From: Demequina pelophila
Lineage (GTDB): Bacteria > Actinomycetota > Actinomycetes > Actinomycetales > Demequinaceae
Assembly: GCF_000971175.1 (NCBI RefSeq)
Contig: NZ_BBLY01000001.1
Location: 62,001 to 126,000, forward strand
Length of the DNA: 64,000 bases
Direction: 5' to 3'
The translations under genes were made by a program, and so were the position numbers. A model generated the notes under the pieces. It ran no database searches and was not told where the DNA came from. It saw nothing but the letters and a program-made list of their open reading frames with translations. Below are positions 8,493 to 15,494 of the stretch, one piece after another; position 1 is the first letter of the stretch, and each line of letters opens with the position of its first letter.

Positions 8493-9392
8493 CTACGCCC
8501 GCGCGAGCATGTCGTCCACGACCGCGCCGGTGAGCTCCCGGTCGATCGCGAGCTCCCGCCCGTCCAGCGTGTGCAGCGGGCGCAGGAGGAAGGCCGAGTC
8601 GGCGAGCCAGATCGCGTCCGCCGACGCGAGCTCGTCGACCCGGATGGCCCGGTAGTCGCACGTGAAGCCGCGCGCCTCGAACGCCTCGAACGCCGCGCGC
8701 TGGGCGGTGCCGTGCAGCAGGCCTCCGTCGATCTCGGGCGTCGAGACCATCCCGCCGTAGCGGACCAGCACCGTCGAGCGCGGCGCCTCGAGCACGAAGC
8801 CGTCGGTCGTGGTGAACACCACCTCCTGGGCCCCGCGCGCGGCGGCGTGGCGCAGCGCCGCCATGTTGACCGCATACGACAGGGTCTTGGCGCCGATGGT
8901 GAGCCACGGCGCGCTCGCCCCGATGCCCAGGGGATAGCCGCGGGTGAGCGTGATCGCGGAGACGCCGTCCCGGCGCGCGGGCCGCGGGTCGGGGAACTCG
9001 TCCGCATAGACGAAGCCGAACGGGCTGCCCGCAGGACGGTCGGGCGAGGCCTCGGCGCCGCCGCGCGTGTAGACGATCTTCACGAGCACGGTGGGCGGCG
9101 GGGCGTCCAGCGGCGCGAGGAACTCCCGCACCGCGGTCGCCACGGCGTCGCGCAGGTCGCCCAGGTCGGGCGCGGGCAGGTCGAGCATGCTCGCCGACTG
9201 GGCGAGCCGCTCGAGGTGCGGCTCGAGGTCGTGGATGCGGCCGTGGTGGACGCCCACGGACTCGAAGACGCCGTCGCCGCGGGTGAGCCCCTGGTCGGTG
9301 GCGGTCGCGATGGGCGTGGACGGGTCGATGACGCGCGCGGGCGCGGACGGCACGCCGGCGGCGGGCGAGCCGCAGAGGACGAGGACGGGCAT
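8493..9392 (-). CDS. Aminotransferase class IV (aminodeoxychorismate lyase-like)
   Basis: A 299-residue fold-type IV PLP enzyme. The predicted Schiff-base lysine is at about 169 in IGAKTLSYAVNMAALRHA, followed by the cofactor-phosphate region TTDGFVLEAPRSTV. LTRGDGVFESVGVHHGRI near the N-terminus is the usual class IV opening. Size and motifs fit 4-amino-4-deoxychorismate lyase (PabC), which releases p-aminobenzoate for folate, and folC lies nearby; a branched-chain or D-amino-acid aminotransferase cannot be excluded. The ATG at 9392 has GGGAGGT 4 nt upstream, and TACGGT on the minus strand at 9407-9412 may be its -10 box. Confidence 0.82.
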   Translation of the reverse strand: MPVLVLCGSPAAGVPSAPARVIDPSTPIATATDQGLTRGDGVFESVGVHHGRIHDLEPHLERLAQSASMLDLPAPDLGDLRDAVATAVREFLAPLDAPPPTVLVKIVYTRGGAEASPDRPAGSPFGFVYADEFPDPRPARRDGVSAITLTRGYPLGIGASAPWLTIGAKTLSYAVNMAALRHAAARGAQEVVFTTTDGFVLEAPRSTVLVRYGGMVSTPEIDGGLLHGTAQRAAFEAFEARGFTCDYRAIRVDELASADAIWLADSAFLLRPLHTLDGRELAIDRELTGAVVDDMLARA

Positions 9393-9424
9393 GGCACCTC
9401 CCACCGGCCACCGTAGCCCCCGAG

Positions 9425-9434
9425 GGGACGATGC
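9425..9434 (-). repeat. Dispersed motif GCATCGTCCC, intergenic copy
   Basis: An exact copy, GCGCATCGTCCCC on the minus strand, about 40 bp upstream of the PabC-like gene. See the finding on the dispersed motif. Confidence 0.7.
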
Positions 9435-9441
9435 GCGACGG

Positions 9442-10743
9442 TCAGTTCGCGGGCGAGGCCGCCCCCGCGTCGGGGGTCGGGTCCGGTGCGGGGCCGGCCT
9501 CGGGCGCGGTCGTCGGGTCCTCCTCGGGCATCGGCTCCGGTGGGACCGTCGCCTCACTCGCGGAAGGGTCGGGGGAGTCCCCGCCCGCCTCCGCGTCGTC
9601 GGGACTCAGGGCCGTCCCGTCCGCACCCACCACGTCCCCGTCGACGCGCGTCCGGCGCAGCTCGACCTCGCCCGACGTCGCGATCACCGCGCCCGCGCCG
9701 CTCGTCGCTACGTTGCCCACCAGCGCGGAGGCGGAGATGCGCACGTCGTGCTGCCCGCCGCTCACGTGGAGGCCGCCGCCGGCGGCCGTCGCGGTGTTGT
9801 CCACCACCTGGCTGCCGGACACGTCGACCGCGGCCTCCTTCACCGCGATGGCGCCGCCGTGCGCGCACCAGTTCGACGTGAAGGTGGACCCGCTGATCGC
9901 GACGGGCTCCGCCGTGCCGACCGCCAGCACCGCCCCGCCGTGCCCGTCCGCGCTCGATCCGCAGGTGTGGCCCGTGACGAACGTGCGCTCGAGCGCGAGC
10001 GTGCCGCCCCGGACGGCCACCGCACCGCCGCCGCCCAGGTCCTCGAGCCCCAGGCCGCCCTCCAGGTCGCGCGGGCCGCCCTCCGCGTTGCCGTCGACCA
10101 GGGTGAGGCCCACGAGCTCGATGCGCGGGGTGGCGCGGGTGGTGCAGTCGTCCGCGAGGGTGCCCAGCCCCGCCTCGCACGCGTTCGCGTACAGCAGCGG
10201 CCGCTCGTGCGCCCCCGCGAGCGCCACCGTGCCGCCGCCGTCGATCCGGACGCGCTCGAGCGGCGCCCCGCCCTCCTCACAGCCCACGGTGTTGCACACG
10301 GTGAGGGTGGTGTCGAGCACGATGACGTGCAGCGCGGTCCCGCAGTCGAAGGAGATGTCCCCGCCCGCGCGCACGGCGGCCGCGACGGCCGCGGACGTGC
10401 ACGTCTCGGGCGACCCGCCGCCCACGATCACGCGGTCCTCCTCCACCGCCACGATGCCCTGAGCGTCCCCGGCCGATGCGCCGGTCGCCCCGCGCCTCAC
10501 GTCCGGCATGGGCTCGGGAGAGGGTGCCGCCGCCGCGGGTGCGGTGACCGCGGGCTGGACCTCGGGCGCGGCCTGGGGCCTCGCGGTGGGCGATGCGGTG
10601 GCGGCCTCGGGTGCCGATCCGCCGGTGGGGGCGGGCGACGCCCCGTACGCCCGGGGAGTCGCGGGAGGCGCGACGGTGCACGCGGTCAGTCCCAGAAGGG
10701 CGACCGCCGCGAACCCGAGGAGTGCCGGGGACGACTCACGCAT
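9442..10743 (-). CDS. Exported lipoprotein with a right-handed beta-helix
   Basis: A 433-residue protein with a lipoprotein signal (hydrophobic stretch ending LTAC, Cys22), a Pro/Ala-rich linker to about residue 85, and a repetitive body. The body has many short turns such as GGGGAVAVRGGTLALERTF, GHGGAVLAVG, AHGGAIAVKEAAVDVSG and GGGLHVSGG, the pattern of parallel beta-helix (PbH1) proteins. Several cysteines (ETC, DCG, VCN, GCEEGG, ACEAG, DDCTT, HTCG, NWCAH) could form disulfides outside the cell. A disordered acidic Pro tail ends the protein. Beta-helix proteins often bind or cleave polysaccharides, but no catalytic residues are recognisable. Confidence 0.72.
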   Translation of the reverse strand: MRESSPALLGFAAVALLGLTACTVAPPATPRAYGASPAPTGGSAPEAATASPTARPQAAPEVQPAVTAPAAAAPSPEPMPDVRRGATGASAGDAQGIVAVEEDRVIVGGGSPETCTSAAVAAAVRAGGDISFDCGTALHVIVLDTTLTVCNTVGCEEGGAPLERVRIDGGGTVALAGAHERPLLYANACEAGLGTLADDCTTRATPRIELVGLTLVDGNAEGGPRDLEGGLGLEDLGGGGAVAVRGGTLALERTFVTGHTCGSSADGHGGAVLAVGTAEPVAISGSTFTSNWCAHGGAIAVKEAAVDVSGSQVVDNTATAAGGGLHVSGGQHDVRISASALVGNVATSGAGAVIATSGEVELRRTRVDGDVVGADGTALSPDDAEAGGDSPDPSASEATVPPEPMPEEDPTTAPEAGPAPDPTPDAGAASPAN

Positions 10744-10749
10744 GGCAGG

Positions 10750-10755
10750 AGAATA
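10750..10755 (-). promoter_or_regulatory. Leaderless -10 box of the beta-helix lipoprotein
   Basis: TATTCT on the minus strand, 6 nt before the ATG at 10743, a spacing that implies a leaderless transcript as for several other genes here. Confidence 0.5.
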
Positions 10756-10830
10756 GGGGGCAAATCCGACATTCCCGACTCGGCGGCGTGTCGCACCGTG
10801 GGCGTGTCGCGACGCGCGACCCGAATCCGT

Positions 10831-10840
10831 GCATCGTCCC
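10831..10840 (+). repeat. Dispersed motif GCATCGTCCC, intergenic copy
   Basis: An exact copy within GTGCATCGTCCC, upstream of the FolC-like gene. It follows GTGTCGC words and GAATCCGTGC, the latter also present in inverted-repeat element B. Confidence 0.7.
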
Positions 10841-10925
10841 TGCTAGTGGCGAATGTGGCCACCATCACACCCCGGGAGGCGTCGTTTCGTCGGGTGGGCC
10901 GTCGGGGGTGGCTGAGAATGGTCGC

Positions 10926-11885
10926 GTGACGATGGACGTCTTCCCCGACCTCAGCCTGGCCGAGGCCGCGCGCGAGCTTGCCGCGCACCTCGAGGGCCGT
11001 CCGGGACCGCGTCGCGACGGCACCCTCATGCGGGTCTCGGACGCGCTGTCGCGGCTGGAGGATCCGCACCTCGACCTCGACATCATTCACATCGCCGGAC
11101 TCGACGGACGGGCGTCGACCGCCCGCATGACCGAGGCGATCCTGCGCCGCCACGGGCTGCGCACCGCGCTGCTGGCGCCCGCGCGTCGTGGCGCAGAAGC
11201 GCTCTTCGTGGACGGCGCCGAGCTCGGGCCGGCCGCCCTGGTCGCGGCCTGGCGCCGCGCCGCCCCCGCGCTCCATCATGTGGACGCGCGTGCCGGCGAG
11301 GCGGGCCGCGCGACGCACGAGGAGGCGCTGCTGGTGCTCGGCCTCGTGGCCGCGCGCGCGGCCGAGGTGGACGTGGTGGTCCTCGAGGCCGCCGGCACGG
11401 ACAGGGACGCGACGCACGCGGCCGATGCACGGGTCGCCGTCCTCGCGGACGTCGCCCCGGCGGGCGCCGGGACGGGTGCCTCGCGCGATGCCGCGGCCGG
11501 GACTCCGGCCACCCTCACGCCCGCCCAGGCGGCCCGCGCCGCGGCCGGGATCATCAAGCCGGGCGCCGCGGTGGTGTGCGGGCCGCAGCGCCCCGCGGCC
11601 GCGACCGTGATCGCGCAGGCGGTGGCCGCGCGCGGCGCCGTGCTCGCGGTCGACGGCCAGCGCCTGTCCGTCACCGATCGGCGCGAGGTCGAGCAGGGGC
11701 AGGTCGCCACGCTCACCACCGTCGCCCGCACGTACCGGGACGTCTTCGTCCCGGGCACGGGGGAGCGGGAGGCGCACCACGCGTTGCTCGCGCTCGCCGC
11801 GTGCGAGGCGTACGTGGGCGCCGGGATCCCGCGCGCGCTGCACCTGCCGTCCGTGGCGCACGGACTCGCCGCCGCTCCTGCATGA
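10926..11885 (+). CDS. FolC-like pseudoenzyme (degenerate Mur-ligase-type protein)
   Basis: A 319-residue protein clearly related to the FolC encoded next to it. Shared blocks include ASTARMTEAILRRHGLRTALL against TSTARMTESLVREHGLRTGLL, AAGIIKPGAAVV against KAGIIKDGAAVV, and YRDVFVPGTGEREAHHALLALAA against YEDVFVPMYGAYQAHNALLALAA. The ATP-binding loop is destroyed: GTNGKTS in FolC is GLDGRAS here, losing the essential lysine. The SPHL and GGVWDATN segments are also changed, and the C-terminal Mur-ligase domain is missing. The reading frame is intact with normal codon use, so it looks like a maintained non-catalytic relative rather than a recent pseudogene. Start GTG 10926 is chosen because GAGAAT at 10914-10919 sits 6 nt upstream as a leaderless -10; ATG 10932 is the alternative. 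Confidence 0.75.
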   Translation: MTMDVFPDLSLAEAARELAAHLEGRPGPRRDGTLMRVSDALSRLEDPHLDLDIIHIAGLDGRASTARMTEAILRRHGLRTALLAPARRGAEALFVDGAELGPAALVAAWRRAAPALHHVDARAGEAGRATHEEALLVLGLVAARAAEVDVVVLEAAGTDRDATHAADARVAVLADVAPAGAGTGASRDAAAGTPATLTPAQAARAAAGIIKPGAAVVCGPQRPAAATVIAQAVAARGAVLAVDGQRLSVTDRREVEQGQVATLTTVARTYRDVFVPGTGEREAHHALLALAACEAYVGAGIPRALHLPSVAHGLAAAPA

Positions 11886-11898
11886 AACACTGGGGCCC

Positions 11899-13296
11899 AT
11901 GACCGACCTTGACCTCGGTGGCCTGAGCCTCGAGGAGGCCGAGCGCGAGATCTACGCGCACATCGTCTCCCGCAACCCCGAGCACGACTTCGAACCCACC
12001 CTCGACCGCGTTCGCGCCGCCTGCGACCTGCTGGGCAGCCCGCAGGACGCCTACCGCGTGGTCCACGTCACCGGCACCAACGGCAAGACGTCCACCGCGC
12101 GCATGACCGAGTCGCTGGTGCGCGAGCACGGCCTGCGCACCGGGCTGCTCACCTCGCCGCACCTCACCACGGTGCGCGAGCGCATCCAGATCGACGGCGA
12201 GCCCATCTCCCGCGAGGACTTCGTGCGGCTGTGGCTCGACGTCGCGCCCATCCTGCACCTGGTGGACGCGCGCTCTGCGGAGTCCGGCGGGCCGCGCATG
12301 AGCTTCTTCGAGGTGCTCGTGGTGCTCGCGCTCGCCGCCTTCGCGGACGCCCCGGTGGACGTCGCGGTCGTCGAGGTGGGCATGGGCGGCGTCTGGGACG
12401 CCACCAACGTGGTGACCGCCGAGGTCGCCGTCGTCACCCCCGTGAGCCTCGACCACCAGGAGTGGCTGGGCGACTCGCTCGCGGACATCGCGGCGGAGAA
12501 GGCCGGCATCATCAAGGACGGCGCCGCCGTGGTGGTCGCCCACCAGAGCGAGTCCGTCGAGCCCGTCCTCGCGGTCGCGGCGCAGGAGCACTCCGCGCGC
12601 GCCTACTGGGAGGGCGAGGACCTCGAGGTGGTCGAGCGCACCCCCGGCGTGGGCGGCCAGCTGGTCACCCTGCGCACGCCCGCGGCCCGCTACGAGGACG
12701 TCTTCGTGCCCATGTACGGCGCGTACCAGGCGCACAACGCGCTGCTCGCGCTCGCGGCCACGGAGCTGCTGATGGCCGGCGGGGGAGAGCCCGCCGCGCT
12801 GTCCGGCGAGGTGGTCGAGGCGGGCTTCGCCGCCGCCACGTCCCCGGGCCGGCTCGAGGCGGTGCGCACGTCGCCGCTGATCCTGGTCGACGCCGCGCAC
12901 AACCCCCACGGCATCGAGGCCATGGTCGGCGCGCTCGACGAGTCGTTCACCTTCGAGACGCTCGTGGGCGTCGTCGGCATCCTGCGCGACAAGGACGCCG
13001 AGGGCATCCTCGCCGCGCTCGAGGGCGCGCTCGAGCACGTGGTGATCACCGCATCGGCCTCCCCCCGGGCCATCCCGGTCGACGAGCTCGCGCCGCTCGC
13101 GCACCAGATCTTCGGCGAGGACCGCGTCACGGTCGCGGACACGCTGCCCGACGCGATCGACCACGCCGTCCAGCGCGCGGAGCGCGACTCGGACATCGGC
13201 GCCGGCGTGCTCGTGGTCGGCTCGGTCACGCTGATCGCCGAGGCGCGCATCCTCACCGGCGCGGACCGCCGCAAGGGCACCGGACAGGCGCGATGA
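11899..13296 (+). CDS. folC: Bifunctional folylpolyglutamate/dihydrofolate synthase
   Basis: A 465-residue Mur-ligase-superfamily enzyme that adds glutamate to (dihydro)folates using ATP. The P-loop GTNGKTS is at about 59-65, followed by TSPHL. The catalytic EVGMGGVWDATN segment and SLDHQEWLG with EKAGIIKDG are all present, as is the C-terminal domain with DAAHNPHGIEAM. It begins 13 nt after the FolC-like gene. AACACT 7 nt before the ATG may be a weak leaderless -10. Its stop overlaps the DUF4233 gene start as ATGA. Confidence 0.96.
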   Translation: MTDLDLGGLSLEEAEREIYAHIVSRNPEHDFEPTLDRVRAACDLLGSPQDAYRVVHVTGTNGKTSTARMTESLVREHGLRTGLLTSPHLTTVRERIQIDGEPISREDFVRLWLDVAPILHLVDARSAESGGPRMSFFEVLVVLALAAFADAPVDVAVVEVGMGGVWDATNVVTAEVAVVTPVSLDHQEWLGDSLADIAAEKAGIIKDGAAVVVAHQSESVEPVLAVAAQEHSARAYWEGEDLEVVERTPGVGGQLVTLRTPAARYEDVFVPMYGAYQAHNALLALAATELLMAGGGEPAALSGEVVEAGFAAATSPGRLEAVRTSPLILVDAAHNPHGIEAMVGALDESFTFETLVGVVGILRDKDAEGILAALEGALEHVVITASASPRAIPVDELAPLAHQIFGEDRVTVADTLPDAIDHAVQRAERDSDIGAGVLVVGSVTLIAEARILTGADRRKGTGQAR

Positions 13297-13769
13297 GCGA
13301 CGCGACCGACGCGCCCGAGCCCGCGCGCCCGCAGCGCCCCGCGCGCCTCACCCTCACTCAGTCCGTGCTCGCGCTGCAGGCGCTCGGCGCGCTGTTCGCC
13401 GTCCTGGTCCTGTGGGGCCTGGGCCGCACGGACATGGTGGACGTCCCCGCCTGGCTCACGTGGGGCGGCGGGCTCGGACTCGTCGTGCTCCTCGCCTTCG
13501 CGGCGGGCCGTCAGGACCGCCGCTGGGGCACCTGGCTGGGCTGGGCGCTCCAGGCGCCCATGCTGGTCGCGGGCCTCATCGAGCCCACGATCGCGATCAT
13601 CGGCGCGATGTTCCTCGCGCTGTGGGTGACCGCGCTGCGCCTGGGCGGGCGCATCGATCGCGAGCGCGCGGAGCGCCTCGCGGCCGGGGACGATGCGACG
13701 GCCGGGGACGATGCAGCGGAGACCGCCGCGCCCGGCGCCCCGGGGGACGAGGCGGGGCGCGACCGATGA
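13293..13769 (+). CDS. DUF4233 membrane protein
   Basis: A 158-residue protein with a charged N-terminus, three to four hydrophobic segments between about 20 and 110 (for example LALQALGALFAVLVLWGLG and IEPTIAIIGAMFLALWVTAL) and a cytoplasmic acidic tail. DUF4233 proteins regularly follow folC in Actinobacteria, and the ATGA overlap with folC fits that. Function unknown. The tail contains AGDDATAGDDAA, an 18-bp tandem duplication (13683-13718) in which each copy contains the dispersed motif. Confidence 0.8.
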   Translation: MSDATDAPEPARPQRPARLTLTQSVLALQALGALFAVLVLWGLGRTDMVDVPAWLTWGGGLGLVVLLAFAAGRQDRRWGTWLGWALQAPMLVAGLIEPTIAIIGAMFLALWVTALRLGGRIDRERAERLAAGDDATAGDDAAETAAPGAPGDEAGRDR

Positions 13770-14212
13770 GCGGATTCCTGTGGCGCATGGGCGGCGCGCT
13801 CGCCGCCGGCCTCCTGGGCCTGTCCCTGGTGTTCTGGCAGCTCGAGCACGCCTCGCTGCTGCGCTTCGCGGGCGAGGGACGCCCGTCGCCCGCGGTGTAC
13901 GCGCTGCTGTTCGCGGGGCTGGTGCTGCTGGGCGGCGCGGTCCTGTACGGCTTCACCCGGTGGTCGGCCTACCTGCGCGAGCATCCCGAGACCCGGCAGC
14001 TGCCGCCCTGGTTCCTCATCGGGCTCATCGTGTTCTCGGGGGCGCTGTTCGTGGTCGGCTCGGCGATCCACGCCGGCTGGGTCCGCGAGCAGGACCCCAC
14101 CCCCGTCGAGATCTCGCAGGGCTTCGTCGCCTACGAGGTGTTCTTCGCCGCGCTCGCGCTGCTGCCGCTCGTGCTGCTCGCGGCCCGCTGGTCGCCGGGC
14201 TACCGGCACTGA
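13766..14212 (+). CDS. Small four-helix membrane protein, unknown
   Basis: A 148-residue protein with about four predicted transmembrane helices (roughly residues 7-26, 43-63, 81-102 and 118-139) joined by short charged loops. It starts with an ATG overlapping the DUF4233 stop (ATGA), so it is the last member of the folC operon. No family was recognised. It ends before a strong bidirectional terminator. Confidence 0.7.
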   Translation: MSGFLWRMGGALAAGLLGLSLVFWQLEHASLLRFAGEGRPSPAVYALLFAGLVLLGGAVLYGFTRWSAYLREHPETRQLPPWFLIGLIVFSGALFVVGSAIHAGWVREQDPTPVEISQGFVAYEVFFAALALLPLVLLAARWSPGYRH

Positions 14213-14262
14213 ATGCGGCTCCCGCGCGGGCGGCCACGCGGACGTCGCCCCGGATGCGACGA

Positions 14263-14296
14263 GGGGGCCGCGGCGGGATGTCCCGCCGCGGCCCCC
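14263..14296. terminator. Bidirectional terminator hairpin
   Basis: A perfect 16-bp stem (GGGGGCCGCGGCGGGA with its complement) and a 2-nt loop between the convergent folC operon and apt. There is no U-tract, which is common for actinobacterial terminators. Confidence 0.8.
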
Positions 14297-14309
14297 ACGC
14301 GCGTTCGGC

Positions 14310-14819
14310 TCAGATGGTGACGACCGACTGGATCTCGTAGCCCTCGAGCGCCGCGCGGCCGTCGAGCTCGCCCAGCTCCATGAGGAAGGCGAAGCGGACG
14401 CTCTTCGCGCCGCCGCGCTCGAGCATCTCCGCCACGGCGCGGGCGGTGCCGCCCGTCGCGAGCACGTCGTCGATCACCAGGACGTCGCGGCCCTCGATGG
14501 GGCCCGCCGCGACGGTGAGGTCCGTGGCGCCGTACTCCATCTTCACGCCCGCCTCGAGCAGGTCGGTGCCGGGCATCTTGCCCTTCTTGCGGACCATCGT
14601 CATGCCCACGCCCAGGGTCTGGGCGACCACCGGGGCGAAGATGAACCCGCGCGCGTCGATGCCGGCCACCACGTCCACGTTCGCCGCTCGCGGCGGCATG
14701 AGCGCGATGCAGGCCTCGCGGAAGCGCTCGGGGCTCGCGAGGATGGGTGCGATGTCGTAGAAGAGGACCCCCTCGATGGGGAAGTCGGGATACGTGTCGA
14801 AGTCGTCGATCGTGATCAC
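14310..14819 (-). CDS. apt: Adenine phosphoribosyltransferase
   Basis: A 169-residue type I phosphoribosyltransferase that salvages adenine with PRPP to AMP. The PRPP-binding signature DVLVIDDVLATGGTARA is at about 112-128. FPIEGVLFYDIAPIL near the N-terminus corresponds to the FP.KGI.F.DI.P motif of APRTs. The GTG at 14819 is preferred, with AGGATGG about 5 nt upstream; an extension to 14858 has no family support. It is transcribed alone, toward the terminator at 14263. Confidence 0.92.
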   Translation of the reverse strand: MITIDDFDTYPDFPIEGVLFYDIAPILASPERFREACIALMPPRAANVDVVAGIDARGFIFAPVVAQTLGVGMTMVRKKGKMPGTDLLEAGVKMEYGATDLTVAAGPIEGRDVLVIDDVLATGGTARAVAEMLERGGAKSVRFAFLMELGELDGRAALEGYEIQSVVTI

Positions 14820-14876
14820 GGGTCCATCCTGGCACGGGGCACCGACGCCGCGGCCCACCGCCGCGTGCCGGCCCGC

Positions 14877-14886
14877 GCATCGTCCC
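14877..14886 (+). repeat. Dispersed motif GCATCGTCCC, intergenic copy
   Basis: An exact copy within GCGCATCGTCCC between the divergent apt and ndk genes, about 46 bp before the ndk -10 box. Confidence 0.7.
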
Positions 14887-14931
14887 TCGATGATTGTGCA
14901 TTGCCCCTGGTGCCACGCCCGCGCGCACCGC

Positions 14932-14937
14932 TAGGCT
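14932..14937 (+). promoter_or_regulatory. Leaderless -10 box of ndk
   Basis: TAGGCT exactly 7 nt before the ATG. Identical hexamer and spacing occur before rimM and proS. Confidence 0.6.
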
Positions 14938-14944
14938 CCCGGCC

Positions 14945-15364
14945 ATGACGGAGCGGACGTTGATCCTGGTCAAGCCCGATGGCGTGCGGCGCGGACTGTC
15001 GGGGGAGGTGCTCCGGCGGGTCGAGGCGAAGGGCTACGCGCTCGTCGCGGTCGAGCTGCGCACCGCGACGCCCGAGCTGCTCGCCGAGCACTACGCCGAG
15101 CACCTGGGCAAGCCCTTCTACGACCCGCTCGTGGAGTTCATGCTGTCGGGGCCGGTGCTCGCCGCGGTCGCCGAGGGTGAGCGCGTCATCGAGGGCTTCC
15201 GCTCGCTGTCCGGGGCCACGGATCCCACCACGGCCGCCCCGGGCACCATCCGCGGCGACCTGGCCCGCGCCTGGGACGCCCCGGTGATCCACAACATCGT
15301 GCACGGCTCGGACTCGGTCGCGAGCGCGGAGCGCGAGATCGGCCTCTGGTTCCCGGGACTCTGA
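14945..15364 (+). CDS. ndk: Nucleoside diphosphate kinase
   Basis: A 139-residue enzyme that transfers the gamma-phosphate between nucleoside di- and triphosphates through a phosphohistidine. The catalytic His is at about 120 in NIVHGSDS, the family signature. TLILVKPDGVRRGL opens the protein, and the length is normal for Ndk. There is no ribosome-binding site; the -10 box lies 7 nt before the ATG, so the transcript is probably leaderless. A hairpin at 15373-15391 follows. Confidence 0.96.
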   Translation: MTERTLILVKPDGVRRGLSGEVLRRVEAKGYALVAVELRTATPELLAEHYAEHLGKPFYDPLVEFMLSGPVLAAVAEGERVIEGFRSLSGATDPTTAAPGTIRGDLARAWDAPVIHNIVHGSDSVASAEREIGLWFPGL

Positions 15365-15372
15365 GTCCGTCG

Positions 15373-15391
15373 GGCGCGGCGCCTCCGCGCC
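15373..15391 (+). terminator. Possible ndk terminator hairpin
   Basis: GGCGCGG and CCGCGCC form a 7-bp stem with a 5-nt loop 8 bp after the ndk stop. No U-tract; weak evidence. Confidence 0.4.
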
Positions 15392-15481
15392 ACCACCACG
15401 TCACTGCGGGGCCTGGCCCGGCGAACTGTGAGATTCCTGGTACCGCCGCCTGCGCTCCCCGGGGTGTGGGGGCGCTGGCCC

Positions 15482-15487
15482 TACACT
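15482..15487 (+). promoter_or_regulatory. Leaderless -10 box of smc
   Basis: TACACT 7 nt before the smc ATG, with no ribosome-binding site between. Confidence 0.55.
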
Positions 15488-15494
15488 CGGGCGC

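Noticed and set aside
4114-9007. Very long minus-strand open frame (1682 codons) opposite ileS and the sulfurtransferase
   Set aside because: It is an artefact of high G+C: composition is low-complexity His/Arg/Ala/Gly, no family is recognisable, and it overlaps well-supported genes.
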